Source: DASRIA01 sp035650255 (GTDB lineage: Bacteria > Actinomycetota > Thermoleophilia > Solirubrobacterales > JBBDJG01). Taken from it: a stretch of DNA of 29,704 nucleotides. Under the pieces are notes generated by a model. The model did no database searches and had not been told where the DNA came from. It was given only the letters and a program-made list of their open reading frames with translations. The position numbers were made by a program, and so were the translations under genes. This document shows, in pieces, positions 8,345 through 16,825 of the stretch. The DNA lies in NCBI GenBank assembly GCA_035650255.1, contig DASRIA010000026.1, positions 1 through 29,704 on the forward strand, given 5' to 3'. Numbering within the stretch: position 1 is the stretch's first letter; each line of letters begins with the position of its first letter.

Positions 8345-10660
8345 GTGCGCGAGCGCCCGTCGGTGGCGACGGCAGCCACCAGTCTCGAGCTCGACCTCCT
8401 CCCGCACGAGCAGGAGCTGCTCGCCGACCTGTTCGCCGTCATCTCGGAGCACTCCGACGACGCGATCCGGCCCGTCGACCTGGAGCGGGTCGGCAAGGCC
8501 TTCGCCTTCTCCTGTGAGCGGCACGCGGACCAGCGGCGCAAGTCGGGCGCGCCGTTCATCACCCACCCGGTAGGCGTGGCGAAGATCTGCGCCGGCATGC
8601 GCCTCGACACCGAGACGATCTGCGCGGCCCTGCTGCACGACACCGTCGAGGACACCTCCGCCTCGCTCGACGACGTGCGCGAGCACTTCGGCGACGACAT
8701 CGCACAGCTGGTCGACGGGGTCACGAAGCTCACCGGCATCACCTTCCAGAGCCGCGACGAGCAGCAGGCGGAGAACTACCGCAAGATGATGGTCGCGATG
8801 GCCACCGACATCAGGGTGATCCTGATCAAGCTGGCCGATCGCCTGCACAACATGCGCACGCTGGATGCGCTGGCGAAGCAGAAGCAGATCGACAAGGCGA
8901 AGGAGACCTTGGACATCTTCGCTCCGCTCGCCCACCGCCTCGGGATCCACTCGATCAAGTGGGAGCTGGAGGACCTCGCGTTCTCGGCGCTGCACCCGCG
9001 CAAGTACAGCGAGATCAAGTCGCTGGTCAACCAGCAGCGCGAGGAGCGCGAAGGCTACGTCGAGCGCGCAGGCCGCTACCTCACCCAGGAGCTCGAAGCC
9101 GTCGGCATCACGGCCGAGGTCTCGGGCCGCGCCAAGCACTTCTACTCGATCTATTCGAAGATGACCAAGAAGGGCCGCGAGTTCAACGAGATCTACGACC
9201 TCACCGCGATGCGCGTGATCGTCGACTCGGTGAAGGACTGCTACGGCGCGATCGGGATCATCCACTCCCTGTGGAAGCCGCTGCCGGGCCGCTTCAAGGA
9301 CTACGTGGCGATGCCCAAGTTCAACCTCTATCAGGCATTGCACACGACGGTGATCGGGCCCGAGGGCCGGCCGCTCGAGATCCAGATCCGCACGCGGAAG
9401 ATGCACTACACGGCCGAGTTCGGCGTGGCCGCGCACTGGATCTACAAGGACATCGGGATGGCCCGGCGCGACGCGGAGCGCGCCGCCGCGCTCTCGAACG
9501 GGGACGAGGCCGCACAGGAAGAGGACGGGGGCGTCGCCGCCAAGCCGGCCTGGCTGCGCCACCTGCTCGACTGGCAGCAGGAGCTCCAGGACCCCAAGGA
9601 GTTCATGGAGACCCTCAAGATCGACCTGTTCGAGGACGAGGTCTTCGTGTTCACGCCGAAGGGCGAGGTGAAGTCGCTGGCCGCCGGCTCGACGCCGCTC
9701 GATTTCGCTTACGCCGTGCACACCGACGTCGGCCACCGCTGCGTCGGCGCCAAGGTGAACGGCAAGATCACTCCGCTCCACTACCGGCTGCAGTCCGGCG
9801 ACATCGTCGAGATCCTGACCTCGAAGTCCGAGCGCGGCCCCTCGCGGGACTGGCTCTCACTGGTGCGCACCACCCGCGCGCGGAACAAGATCCGCGCCTG
9901 GTTCACCAAGGAGAAGCGCGAGGACGCCGAGCACCGCGGCCGTGACCTGCTCCAGGAGACGCTCCGCAAGCAGGGCCTGCCGGCCCAGAAGATCACGGGC
10001 TCGCCGCTGCTCGCCGACGTGATCCGCGAGATGGGCTTCCGCAAGGCCGACGACTTCTACATCGCGGTCGGCCAGGCGAAGGTGTCCACGCGCGTCGTTG
10101 TCAACAAGGTCATGCAGCGCTTGAAGCAGGGCGAGGCCGCCGTCGAGGAGCAGCCCGGGGAAGGCCTCGTGCGCGGGCGCGAGGAGCGCGCCCGGCCGGA
10201 GGGCACGGCTTCCCGGTACGGGATCCGCGTGGAAGGGATCGACGACGTGATGGTGCGCCTGGCCAAGTGCTGCCGGCCGGTGCCCGGTGACGAGATCGTG
10301 GGCTACATCTCCCTGGGCCGCGGCATCACGATCCACCGCGAGGACTGCAAGAACGTCGTCGCCCTCATGAAGCAGAAGGAGCGGTTCACCGACGTGTCGT
10401 GGGACGGCGAGAACGAGACCGGCTTCCGCGTCGAGCTGCAGGTGGACGGCTGGGACCGCACCCGCATGCTGGAGGACCTTTCGCGCACCTTCGCCGAGGC
10501 CGGCATCAACATCCTCGAGGCGCGCTGCACCGTCGACCACCCGATGGTCAAGAACCGGTTCGTGGTCGAGGTGCCGGACACGGTCGCGCTGAAGAACTGC
10601 GTCACCCGCCTGCGAAACGTCGACTCGGTGTTCGACGCCTACCGCGTGACGCCGGGCTAG
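8345..10660 (+). CDS. rel: bifunctional (p)ppGpp synthetase/hydrolase (Rel)
   Basis: The protein has 771 residues and makes and degrades the stringent-response alarmone. The HD hydrolase domain has ALLHDTVEDT at about 97-106 and LADRLHNMRTL. The synthetase domain starts near 277 (EIYDLTAMRV) and contains GRFKDY, whose RxKD charge pattern marks bifunctional Rel rather than RelA, then EIQIRT. A TGS domain begins at about 430 (DEVFVFTPKGEV), a zinc-finger-like segment has AKCCRPVPGDEIVGY, and an ACT domain covers about 690-771. GTG 8345 is the first start codon in the frame: it stays open back to 8189 but holds no ATG, GTG or TTG. AGGGTCGGA just before it may serve as the ribosome site. Confidence 0.96.
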   Translation: MRERPSVATAATSLELDLLPHEQELLADLFAVISEHSDDAIRPVDLERVGKAFAFSCERHADQRRKSGAPFITHPVGVAKICAGMRLDTETICAALLHDTVEDTSASLDDVREHFGDDIAQLVDGVTKLTGITFQSRDEQQAENYRKMMVAMATDIRVILIKLADRLHNMRTLDALAKQKQIDKAKETLDIFAPLAHRLGIHSIKWELEDLAFSALHPRKYSEIKSLVNQQREEREGYVERAGRYLTQELEAVGITAEVSGRAKHFYSIYSKMTKKGREFNEIYDLTAMRVIVDSVKDCYGAIGIIHSLWKPLPGRFKDYVAMPKFNLYQALHTTVIGPEGRPLEIQIRTRKMHYTAEFGVAAHWIYKDIGMARRDAERAAALSNGDEAAQEEDGGVAAKPAWLRHLLDWQQELQDPKEFMETLKIDLFEDEVFVFTPKGEVKSLAAGSTPLDFAYAVHTDVGHRCVGAKVNGKITPLHYRLQSGDIVEILTSKSERGPSRDWLSLVRTTRARNKIRAWFTKEKREDAEHRGRDLLQETLRKQGLPAQKITGSPLLADVIREMGFRKADDFYIAVGQAKVSTRVVVNKVMQRLKQGEAAVEEQPGEGLVRGREERARPEGTASRYGIRVEGIDDVMVRLAKCCRPVPGDEIVGYISLGRGITIHREDCKNVVALMKQKERFTDVSWDGENETGFRVELQVDGWDRTRMLEDLSRTFAEAGINILEARCTVDHPMVKNRFVVEVPDTVALKNCVTRLRNVDSVFDAYRVTPG

Positions 10661-10664
10661 GTCC

Positions 10665-11654
10665 CTAGGCGATCACGAGCAGGGAGTCCGGCGCCGCCTC
10701 GTAGACGGCCTCGGGCGTGTGCCCGATGTAGTCGCCGTCGACCTCGAGCGGCAGCCCGCGGCCGTCCAGCGAGCGCACCGTGGCGTGCTGGATGCGCGGG
10801 AAGCTCGCCGCCTGGCGGTGCTGCGCCAGCCGGCCGTTACGCGAGAACAGGCGGTAGAGGATCCCGGGGGCGTCGAGCATCAGGGAGGCCCGCTGCATGC
10901 TGGTCAGCGAGATCGTGCCGTCGTTCATGGCGATGTCCTCGCACACGCGCAACGGGGTCTTGCGGAAGTAGGTGTAGGGATCGGAGTTCTGCACGATCGC
11001 GCTGACTCCCGGGACCCGCTGGTCCCCGACCTGGACCTCGAGCATCGGCGGCTTGCCGCGATAGTCGCGGAAGTAGCTGCGCAGCGCCGCGTACGTGAAC
11101 GTCGCATCGCCGCCCCGCGCCTTCAGCCGCGGATGGTCGTCGACCCACCGCGTCACGTCCGCGTCGATGCCGACCCCGCTGGAGAAGAGGAAGTGCCGCC
11201 CGTTGACGCGGCCCGTGTCGATCGGCCGCGGGGTGAGGTCGTCCGCGAGCTGGAGCAGGTGCTCGGTTGCGTCCACTACGTCGGTCGGGATGCCGAGCAT
11301 CCGGCAGACCACGTTGGTCGACCCGCCGGGCAGGATGGAGAGCGGGAGGGAGGAGCCGGCCAGGCCGTTCGCCGCCTCGTTGAGCGTGCCGTCGCCACCG
11401 AACGAGACGACGAGGTCGAACCCCTCGCCGATCGCCTGCCGGGTGAGCTCGGTGGCGTGATTCGGGCGCTGCGTCTCGACTGCCTCGATGTCGAAGCGGC
11501 CGCGGAGGGCATAGACGACCAGGTTCTTCAGCCGCCCCGACACGGTGGTCGCGAACGGGTTCACGATCAGGAGCATTCGCGGCTTGGTGCCGGGGAACGC
11601 GGAGTGCGGTTCCGCGGCGGCGATGCCTGGCTCGATGACGGTCGGGTGGCTCAC
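10665..11654 (-). CDS. diacylglycerol kinase family lipid kinase (YegS/DgkB-like)
   Basis: This 329-residue protein has the DAGK catalytic fold: LLIVNPFA at 28-35, the nucleotide-binding GGDGTLNE at 86-93, PGGSTNV at 109-115, and a C-terminal beta-sandwich ending with VDGDYIGHTPEAVYE. Family members phosphorylate diacylglycerol, sphingoid bases or related lipids; the substrate here cannot be told. It is convergent with rel (four bases between stops). The start is GTG at 11654; a GATAAC-like -10 lies 11 bases upstream, in the short gap shared with the divergent DCC gene. Confidence 0.88.
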   Translation of the reverse strand: MSHPTVIEPGIAAAEPHSAFPGTKPRMLLIVNPFATTVSGRLKNLVVYALRGRFDIEAVETQRPNHATELTRQAIGEGFDLVVSFGGDGTLNEAANGLAGSSLPLSILPGGSTNVVCRMLGIPTDVVDATEHLLQLADDLTPRPIDTGRVNGRHFLFSSGVGIDADVTRWVDDHPRLKARGGDATFTYAALRSYFRDYRGKPPMLEVQVGDQRVPGVSAIVQNSDPYTYFRKTPLRVCEDIAMNDGTISLTSMQRASLMLDAPGILYRLFSRNGRLAQHRQAASFPRIQHATVRSLDGRGLPLEVDGDYIGHTPEAVYEAAPDSLLVIA

Positions 11655-11690
11655 GGGTCGGAAGTGTTATCCCCCAAAGGGGCGGAACGA

Positions 11691-11696
11691 TACAAA
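11691..11696 (+). promoter_or_regulatory. -10-like hexamer before the DCC gene
   Basis: TACAAA (within GATACAAA) ends six bases before the GTG at 11703. The whole divergent gap is only 48 bases. The position fits a leaderless transcript. Confidence 0.4.
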
Positions 11697-11702
11697 GCGT
11701 GC

Positions 11703-12101
11703 GTGACGCCCGACCATGTCGTCTTCTACGACGCCGATTGCGGCCTGTGCAAGTGGACCGCCGCGAAGCTCATGGCGTGGGACCGCCACCATGCCCTGCG
11801 CCCGGTGGCGCTCCAGGACCGCGAGGAGAGCGATCGCCTGCTCGGCGACCTGGGCGATGAGCAGCGGATGGCGTCCTGGCACCTCGTGCTGCCCGATGGC
11901 CGGGTGTACTCCGCCGGCGAGGCCGTCGCCCCTCTGCTGCGCATCCTGCCCGGCGGCCGGCTGCCGGCTCGGGTCGCCTCCGCGCTGCAGCCGGTCACCA
12001 ACGGCGCCTACCGCTTCGTGGCCGACAGGCGCTCCGCCTTCGGCCGCCTCCTCACCGCCGGCGCCAGGCGCCGGGCGGCCCGGCGGCTGGGTCTCAGGTG
12101 A
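11703..12101 (+). CDS. DCC-family thiol-disulfide oxidoreductase-like protein (DUF393)
   Basis: This 132-residue protein carries the DCC signature at its N-terminus: VVFYDADCGLCKW, with the CxxC pair in a thioredoxin-like fold. Later motifs typical of the family are the WHLVLPDGRVYSAGEAVAPLLR stretch (about residues 60-81) and the C-terminal helix YRFVADRR. Members are presumed redox proteins with unknown partners. GTG 11703 gives the family N-terminus; the frame is open far upstream but only as shadow of the lipid kinase. The last eight bases overlap the end of the convergent metallo-hydrolase gene. Confidence 0.87.
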   Translation: MTPDHVVFYDADCGLCKWTAAKLMAWDRHHALRPVALQDREESDRLLGDLGDEQRMASWHLVLPDGRVYSAGEAVAPLLRILPGGRLPARVASALQPVTNGAYRFVADRRSAFGRLLTAGARRRAARRLGLR

Positions 12102-13119
12102 TCGCCTCGAATCGCGCGACGCCGCCGTCCTCGACCTCGCGCACACGGCCCTCGTTCAGCAGCAGGTCGACGTGGCCCAGGACCTCCGAGAGGGTCAGGT
12201 AGGCCTGCGTGACGGCGATGTCGCCGAACAGGGCCTGCGTGAGGTCGTATCCCGTGCGCGGGCGCTCGGCGATCAGGTCGTAGATCTTGTCCGCGCGGCG
12301 GCGGTGGAACTCGAAGCGCTCGTCGATCAGCGCCACGTGGTCGGTGATCGGCTCGCCGTGTCCGGAGAGCACGATCTCGGCGGGCATCTCGCGCGTCTGG
12401 CGCAGTGACTCGAGGTAGGTCACGAGCGCCTGCGGCCGCCGGGCCGCGTCCGTGCCTTCCCGGTCCTCCAGCGGGCGGCTGATCAGCGGGTTGGAGGAGA
12501 TGTGCTTGATGAGGTGGTCGGCCGCGATCAGGATGCGGCGGTCCGCGTCCCAGAAGACGGTGTCCGAGGGCGAGTGGCCCGGCCGGTGCAGGACCTCGAG
12601 GGTGCGATCGCGGAGGGTCAGCAGCTCGCCGTCGCGCAGCGGGCGGGTGACCTTTGCCTTCGACCCCCAGGCGCGGAACGCGGAGGACACCGTCTGCAGC
12701 GCCCGCACGATCTCGTCCGGGATGCCGTTGCGGCGCATCACGGCGCCCGCGAACTCATCGTCGCGCGCCGCGTCCTCGCCGTAGTGCTCCGCGAAGTGGG
12801 CGAGCTTGTCGATCGCGGCCACCTCGGCGCCCGAGTGGTTGACGATGATGTCCACCAGCCCGAGGTGGTCGATGTGCTGGTGCGTGAGCACCACGAGTTC
12901 GATGTCCTCCAGTGAGTGCCCGTGCCCCGCGAGCTGATGCTGGAGCTCGTCGAGCGCAAGGCCGGAGTTGGGCCCCGAGTCGACCAGCGTGAGCGGGTCG
13001 TCCTCGATCAGGTACGTGTTGACGCGCCCGACCGCAAAGGGTGTGGGGATCCTCAGGAGGTGGATGCCGGCGTCCGCGGCGCGGGCGAGGGCCGCTTCGG
13101 CGCTGAGCGGCTCGCTCAA
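12094..13119 (-). CDS. MBL-fold metallo-hydrolase with C-terminal helical domain
   Basis: This 341-residue protein shows the metallo-beta-lactamase zinc site: H80-x-H82-x-D84-H85 in THQHIDHLG, H182 in RPGHSPSD, D201 in AADHLIK and H254 in LSGHGEP. The C-terminal 80 residues look like the winged-helix domain seen in LACTB2/glyoxalase-II-like hydrolases (GYDLTQALFG, TLSEVLGHVDLLL). Substrate unknown; thioester or nucleic-acid hydrolysis are the family options. The start is TTG at 13119, ten bases after the phosphohexomutase stop, so it is the last gene of an operon with HIT and the mutase. Confidence 0.88.
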   Translation of the reverse strand: MSEPLSAEAALARAADAGIHLLRIPTPFAVGRVNTYLIEDDPLTLVDSGPNSGLALDELQHQLAGHGHSLEDIELVVLTHQHIDHLGLVDIIVNHSGAEVAAIDKLAHFAEHYGEDAARDDEFAGAVMRRNGIPDEIVRALQTVSSAFRAWGSKAKVTRPLRDGELLTLRDRTLEVLHRPGHSPSDTVFWDADRRILIAADHLIKHISSNPLISRPLEDREGTDAARRPQALVTYLESLRQTREMPAEIVLSGHGEPITDHVALIDERFEFHRRRADKIYDLIAERPRTGYDLTQALFGDIAVTQAYLTLSEVLGHVDLLLNEGRVREVEDGGVARFEAIT

Positions 13120-13129
13120 GCGAGGTGGC

Positions 13130-14500
13130 TCATGAGCGGATCAACGCAAGGACTTCCTCGGTGTGCGCCTCCATCTCCTCCTGGCTGAACGCCTCGAGGT
13201 TGAGGCGCAGCAGCGGCTCGGTGTTCGACGGGCGCACGTTGAAGTGCCAGCTCCCGCAGTCGACCGAGACGCCGTCGAGCCAGGTGATCTCTCCGTCCGA
13301 GTAGCGCTCGGCGATCTGCTTGATCCTGCCCTCGGGGTCGTCCACCGTGGAGTTGATCTCGCCGGAGATGAAGTACTTGTCGCGGAAGGGGGTGAGCAGC
13401 TCGGACATGGTCTTGCCGCGCACCGACAGCAGCTCCAGCACGAGCAGTGCCGGGATCACGCCGGAGTCCGCGCACCAGAAGTCACGGAAGTAGTAATGGC
13501 CGGAGACCTCGCCGCCGAACGCGGCGTTCTCCTCCCGCATGCGGGCCTTGAAGAAGGCATGGCCGACGCGGTTCACCAGCGCGCGGCCGCCGAGCCGCTC
13601 GACCGTGTCCGGCACGGCGCGGCTGGCCCGCACGTCGTAGAGGATCGTTGCGCCCGGCTCCTTGGCCAGCACCGCCTCGGCCAGCAGGGCGGTGAGGAAG
13701 TCGCCCGGCACGAACTCCCCCCGGTCGTCGATGAAGAAGCAGCGGTCCGCGTCACCGTCCCAGGCGATGCCGAGCTCGGCCGCGTTCTCCAGGACGGTGT
13801 CGATGATCAGCTTGCGGTTCTCCTCCAAAAGCGGATTGGGCTCGTGGCCCGGGAACTCGCCGTTGGGCTCGAAGTAGAGCCGTTTCCCCTCGACCGGGAA
13901 CGAGTCGATCAGCGGGCCGATCATCGGGCCCGCCATGCCGTTCCCGCCGTCCAGGACCACCTTCGCCGGGCGGAGCGCCTCCGAGTCGATGAAGCCCAGC
14001 GCGTAGCGCTGGAACTCCTCGTAGAGGTCGGCGCGCGCGATCGTGCCCGTGGCGGTGGGAGGCGGGAAGTCGCCCTCGGCCACCACGCGCTGCACGTCCG
14101 GGATGCCCCGGTCGCCCGACAGCGGGAGCGCGCCCTCGCGCACCAGCTTGAAGCCCGCCCACTGCTTTGGGTTGTGGGAGGCGGTCACCGACACGCCGCC
14201 GTCCATCTCCCGCGAGCCGACTGCGTAGTAGACCATCTCGGTGCCCACCTGGCCGATGTCGAGCACGTCGCAGTTCTCCTCGGTCAGGCCCCGCGCGAAC
14301 GAATCCGCCAGCGCGGGGGAGTGGAGGCGCATGTCGCGCCCGACCGCGACCTGGAGCGTGCGGTCGCCGGCGGCGCGCAGATCCCGCAGCACGCGCGCGA
14401 ACCCGCGCCCCACGCGGTGGGCGACGTCCTCGTCGACCTGGTCCGGGTAGGTGCCGCGGACGTCGTAGGCCTTGAAGATCCCGGGCGAGACCGCCTTCAT
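13130..14500 (-). CDS. phosphomannomutase/phosphoglucomutase
   Basis: This 456-residue protein belongs to the alpha-D-phosphohexomutase family. It has FKAYDVRGTYP near the N-terminus, the phosphoserine loop TASHNPK with Ser108, the metal loop DGDADRCFF at about 242-250, the sugar loop GEVSGHYYF and the phosphate loop RPSNTEPLLR at about 424-433. It interconverts sugar 1- and 6-phosphates for cell-envelope sugars and glycogen-type metabolism. The start at 14500 is preferred over one 12 codons upstream because its ATG overlaps the HIT stop as ATGA. Glucose versus mannose preference cannot be read from sequence. Confidence 0.93.
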   Translation of the reverse strand: MKAVSPGIFKAYDVRGTYPDQVDEDVAHRVGRGFARVLRDLRAAGDRTLQVAVGRDMRLHSPALADSFARGLTEENCDVLDIGQVGTEMVYYAVGSREMDGGVSVTASHNPKQWAGFKLVREGALPLSGDRGIPDVQRVVAEGDFPPPTATGTIARADLYEEFQRYALGFIDSEALRPAKVVLDGGNGMAGPMIGPLIDSFPVEGKRLYFEPNGEFPGHEPNPLLEENRKLIIDTVLENAAELGIAWDGDADRCFFIDDRGEFVPGDFLTALLAEAVLAKEPGATILYDVRASRAVPDTVERLGGRALVNRVGHAFFKARMREENAAFGGEVSGHYYFRDFWCADSGVIPALLVLELLSVRGKTMSELLTPFRDKYFISGEINSTVDDPEGRIKQIAERYSDGEITWLDGVSVDCGSWHFNVRPSNTEPLLRLNLEAFSQEEMEAHTEEVLALIRS

Positions 14501-14988
14501 GGCGCCTCCGCGAACGCCTGCCGCAGCCGCGCCCACGAGTCCGGGAGCACCTCGGGCAGCACGAGGGTGTCGCCGACCACCGGCATGAAGCTCGTGTCGC
14601 CCTTCCAGCGTGGCACGACGTGCTGGTGCACGTGTTCGGCAAAGCCCGCGCCGGCGACGGCGCCCATGTTCACGCCCAGGTTGAAGCCCTCGGGGCTGTA
14701 GACCTGCTCCACCGCGGCCAGTGATCGCTGCGTGAGGTCCATGAACTCTGCCGCGGCGCCGGCGTCCAGCGCCCGCAGGTCGGCGACGTGGTCGTACGGG
14801 GCGACCATCACGTGCCCGTTGGTATAGGGGTACGCGTTCAGCATCACGTAGCAGCTATCTCCCCGGTGGACGATCAGGGTGCGCTCGTCGTCGCCCATGG
14901 CGGGCCGGGTGCAGAAGATGCACTCGTCGGTCTTGTCGCCTGTGAGGTACTGCAGCCGCCAGGGAGCCCATAGTCGGTGGTTGGCCAA
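14497..14988 (-). CDS. HIT-family nucleotide hydrolase/phosphorylase
   Basis: This 163-residue protein contains the histidine triad H119-V-H121-Q-H123-V-V and the N-terminal LWAPWRLQYL and CIFC motifs of the Ap4A-phosphorylase-like branch of HIT proteins. Such enzymes split dinucleoside polyphosphates or nucleoside phosphoramidates. The start is TTG at 14988, which gives the expected N-terminus; the nearby ATG at 14999 is out of frame. A TATAGG hexamer (minus strand, 15005-15000) is a possible -10, 11 bases upstream. It is the first gene of the HIT-mutase-MBL operon. Confidence 0.9.
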   Translation of the reverse strand: MANHRLWAPWRLQYLTGDKTDECIFCTRPAMGDDERTLIVHRGDSCYVMLNAYPYTNGHVMVAPYDHVADLRALDAGAAAEFMDLTQRSLAAVEQVYSPEGFNLGVNMGAVAGAGFAEHVHQHVVPRWKGDTSFMPVVGDTLVLPEVLPDSWARLRQAFAEAP

Positions 14989-15017
14989 CGGGGGTTCATC
15001 CTATAGACGGCGATTGA

Positions 15018-15049
15018 AGGATCTTGGGGGCTATGACCCCCTCGATCCT
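15018..15049. other. intergenic hairpin upstream of the HIT gene
   Basis: AGGATC (15018-15023) pairs with GATCCT (15044-15049) and GGGGG (15026-15030) with CCCCC (15037-15041), separated by a 2x2 internal loop and closed by a 6-base loop. It sits between the HIT start (minus) and the thrC promoter (plus). It could be a 5' leader structure of a longer HIT transcript or an operator. Apart from this hairpin I see nothing in 14989-15085. Confidence 0.5.
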
Positions 15050-15085
15050 GCAATGGGCCTGCGACGGTCCGCCACATCCCGCACG

Positions 15086-15115
15086 TTGCGTCCGTCTGCG
15101 AGGTGTGCCTATAAT
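15086..15115 (+). promoter_or_regulatory. sigma-70-type promoter of the SAM-riboswitch operon
   Basis: A perfect TATAAT at 15110-15115 and a -35-like TTGCGT at 15086-15091 are 18 bases apart. Transcription would start near 15122, just before the riboswitch aptamer. This is the best promoter match in the window. Confidence 0.8.
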
Positions 15116-15132
15116 GCCGCCTCACATAGCAA

Positions 15133-15245
15133 GCATCCAGAGGGGTGGAGGGACTGGCCCTATGAAACCCCGGCAACCATTCCGAGCGAGAGCTCGAGAA
15201 ACGGTGCCAATTCCAGCAGGCTCCAAGTTAAGGCCTGGGAGATGT
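15133..15245 (+). promoter_or_regulatory. SAM-I (S-box) riboswitch aptamer
   Basis: The S-box core is plain: GGTGGAGGGACTGGCCC near 15144-15160, ATGAAACCCCGGCAACC at 15162-15178, and GGTGCCAATTCC at 15203-15214 followed by AGCAG. The closing P1 helix can be formed by GCATC (15133-15137) and GATGT (15241-15245), and a P3 hairpin by the GCGAGAGCTCG region. S-box RNAs bind S-adenosylmethionine and normally turn off methionine, cysteine or SAM genes. Here an intrinsic terminator follows at 15267-15297 and the controlled gene is a threonine-synthase-like enzyme at 15314. Confidence 0.94.
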
Positions 15246-15266
15246 GGACGAGAGCTTCTTCGACGG

Positions 15267-15297
15267 AACCTCCGCCACACCCGGGCGGAGGTTTTTT
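15267..15297 (+). terminator. intrinsic terminator of the SAM riboswitch
   Basis: A 10-bp stem, AACCTCCGCC (15267-15276) with GGCGGAGGTT (15284-15293), has a 7-base loop and runs into six Ts (15292-15297). It ends 16 bases before the thrC ATG and is the expression platform. Its left arm CCTCCGCC could alternatively pair with GGTGGAGG in the aptamer (15144-15151), a possible anti-terminator. Confidence 0.92.
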
Positions 15298-15313
15298 CGT
15301 TGAAGGAGACTAG

Positions 15314-16552
15314 ATGCCGGCTGAAGCACTGAAATGCAAAGAGTGTCGGGAGGAGTACGAGCTCGGGGCGAGCTACGTCTGCGAGCACTGTTTCGGGCCG
15401 CTCGAGGTGAGCTACGACTACTCGGCGCTCGACGATCCCGCCGAGTTGCGGCGCAAGATCCAGGCGGGGCCGCCGTCGATCTGGCGCTACGCGGACTTCC
15501 TGCCCTTCGACCGCCGCCCGCGCACGGGGCTGGATGCGGGCTTCACGCCCCTGATCCGCTCCGAGCGCCTCGCCGAACGCCTCGGCGTGGGGGAGGTCTG
15601 GGTCAAGAACGACGCCGCCAACCCGACGCACTCGTTCAAGGACCGCGTCGTGAACGTGGCGATCGCCAAGGCGAAGGAGCTCGGCTTCGAGACCGTCGCC
15701 TGCGCCTCCACGGGCAACCTTGCCAATGCCGTGGCCGCCCACGCCGCTGCCGCCGGACTCGAGTCGTACGTGTTCGTGCCCGCCGATCTCGAGGAGCAGA
15801 AGATCCTCGCGACCGGCGTCTACGGCACCCGGCTGGTGGCCGTGCGGGGCAACTACGACGACGTCAACCGCCTGTGCACGGAGCTCTCGGGCGAGCACCC
15901 GTGGGCGTTCGTGAACGTCAACCTGCGGCCGTACTACGCGGAGGGCTCCAAGACACTCGCGTTCGAGGTCGCCGAACAGCTCGGCTTCGAGCTGCCTGAC
16001 CACGTGGTGTGCCCGGTGGCGTCCGGCTCGCTCTTCACCAAGATCGCCCGCGGATTCGAGGAGTGGCTCGACATCGGCATCCTGGAGGGCTCGCTGCCCG
16101 TGTTCCACGGCGCGCAGGCCGAGGGGTGCAGCCCGGTCGCCCAGGCGTTTGCGGAAGGCCACGACATCTGCCGCCCGGTGCGGCCGGACACGATCGCGAA
16201 GTCGCTCGCGATCGGGAATCCCGCCGACGGCGTGTTCGCGCTCGAGGTTGCCCGGAGCACCGAGGGCTCGATCGACTCGGTCACCGACGAGGAGGTCGTG
16301 GACGGCATCCGCCTGCTGGCGGAGACCACCGGCGTCTTCACGGAGACCGCCGGCGGCGTCACGACCGCCGTCCTGGCGAAGCTCGCCGAGCGCGGCGACA
16401 TCGGCTCGTCCGACCGCGTGGTCCTCTACATCACCGGCGACGGCCTGAAGACCCTCGACGCGGTGCGCGACGTGGTCTCCACCTATGACGTGGAGCCGAC
16501 GCTCGCGAGCTTCTCGGAGACCGTTCCCGTGTCCAGCCCGGAGGCCGTGTAG
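15314..16552 (+). CDS. thrC: threonine synthase-like PLP enzyme under SAM control
   Basis: This 412-residue fold-type II PLP enzyme has an N-terminal zinc-ribbon-like pair C8/C11 and C23/C26, the PLP lysine K109 in NPTHSFKDR, the phosphate-contacting STGNLANAVAAHA (132-144), VASGSLFTKIARGF, and the C-terminal ITGDGLKTLDAV. It matches the threonine synthase type common in actinobacteria, which converts O-phosphohomoserine to threonine. The start ATG has GAAGGAG five bases before it. It lies directly after a SAM riboswitch and is followed with no gap by a sulfur carrier and a MOSC protein. That context argues for a sulfur-linked role, for example O-phosphohomoserine to homocysteine; this is inference. 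True threonine synthesis remains the default. Confidence 0.9.
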   Translation: MPAEALKCKECREEYELGASYVCEHCFGPLEVSYDYSALDDPAELRRKIQAGPPSIWRYADFLPFDRRPRTGLDAGFTPLIRSERLAERLGVGEVWVKNDAANPTHSFKDRVVNVAIAKAKELGFETVACASTGNLANAVAAHAAAAGLESYVFVPADLEEQKILATGVYGTRLVAVRGNYDDVNRLCTELSGEHPWAFVNVNLRPYYAEGSKTLAFEVAEQLGFELPDHVVCPVASGSLFTKIARGFEEWLDIGILEGSLPVFHGAQAEGCSPVAQAFAEGHDICRPVRPDTIAKSLAIGNPADGVFALEVARSTEGSIDSVTDEEVVDGIRLLAETTGVFTETAGGVTTAVLAKLAERGDIGSSDRVVLYITGDGLKTLDAVRDVVSTYDVEPTLASFSETVPVSSPEAV

Positions 16553-16825
16553 TTGGCGGTGACGGTGAAGATCCCCGCACAGCTGCGGGCGCTGACCGGC
16601 AACGAGTCCGAGACGCAGGTGGAGGGCGGCTCGGTCGGCGAGGCGCTCGACGCGGTCTATGCCCGCTACGAGGGCCTGCGCGACCGCATCACCGAAGACG
16701 GTGAGCTGCGCCGGTTCGTGAACGTGTACGTGGGCGGCGAGGACATCCGCTTCGGGCAGGGCCTCGACACGCCGGTCGGCGACGGCGACGAGATCACGAT
16801 CCTGCCCGCCGTTGCCGGTGGGTGA
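16553..16825 (+). CDS. MoaD/ThiS-family ubiquitin-like sulfur carrier protein
   Basis: This 90-residue protein has the beta-grasp pattern and ends ILPAVAGG; the C-terminal Gly-Gly is where family members form a thiocarboxylate. It starts VTVKIPAQLRALTG and has the conserved late motif DGDEITILP. Carriers of this family feed molybdopterin, thiamin, cysteine (CysO) or other sulfur syntheses. TTG 16553 directly follows the thrC stop, with GGAGG at 16540-16544 eight bases upstream; a GTG at 16559 is the alternative. Neither an activating E1-like enzyme nor moaE is nearby, so the acceptor is probably the PLP enzyme beside it (inference). Confidence 0.92.
   Translation: MAVTVKIPAQLRALTGNESETQVEGGSVGEALDAVYARYEGLRDRITEDGELRRFVNVYVGGEDIRFGQGLDTPVGDGDEITILPAVAGG

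Noticed and set aside
8246..9781. 511-residue minus-strand frame opposite rel
   Set aside because: Shadow of the conserved Rel HD, synthetase and TGS domains.
10655..10670. Small inverted repeat CTAGG-TC-CCTAG between rel and the lipid kinase
   Set aside because: Only five pairs with a 2-base loop; not a stable hairpin and probably incidental to the two stop codons.
13163..14701. 512-residue plus-strand frame opposite the phosphohexomutase
   Set aside because: The mutase has all four catalytic loops; this frame has none and no start context.
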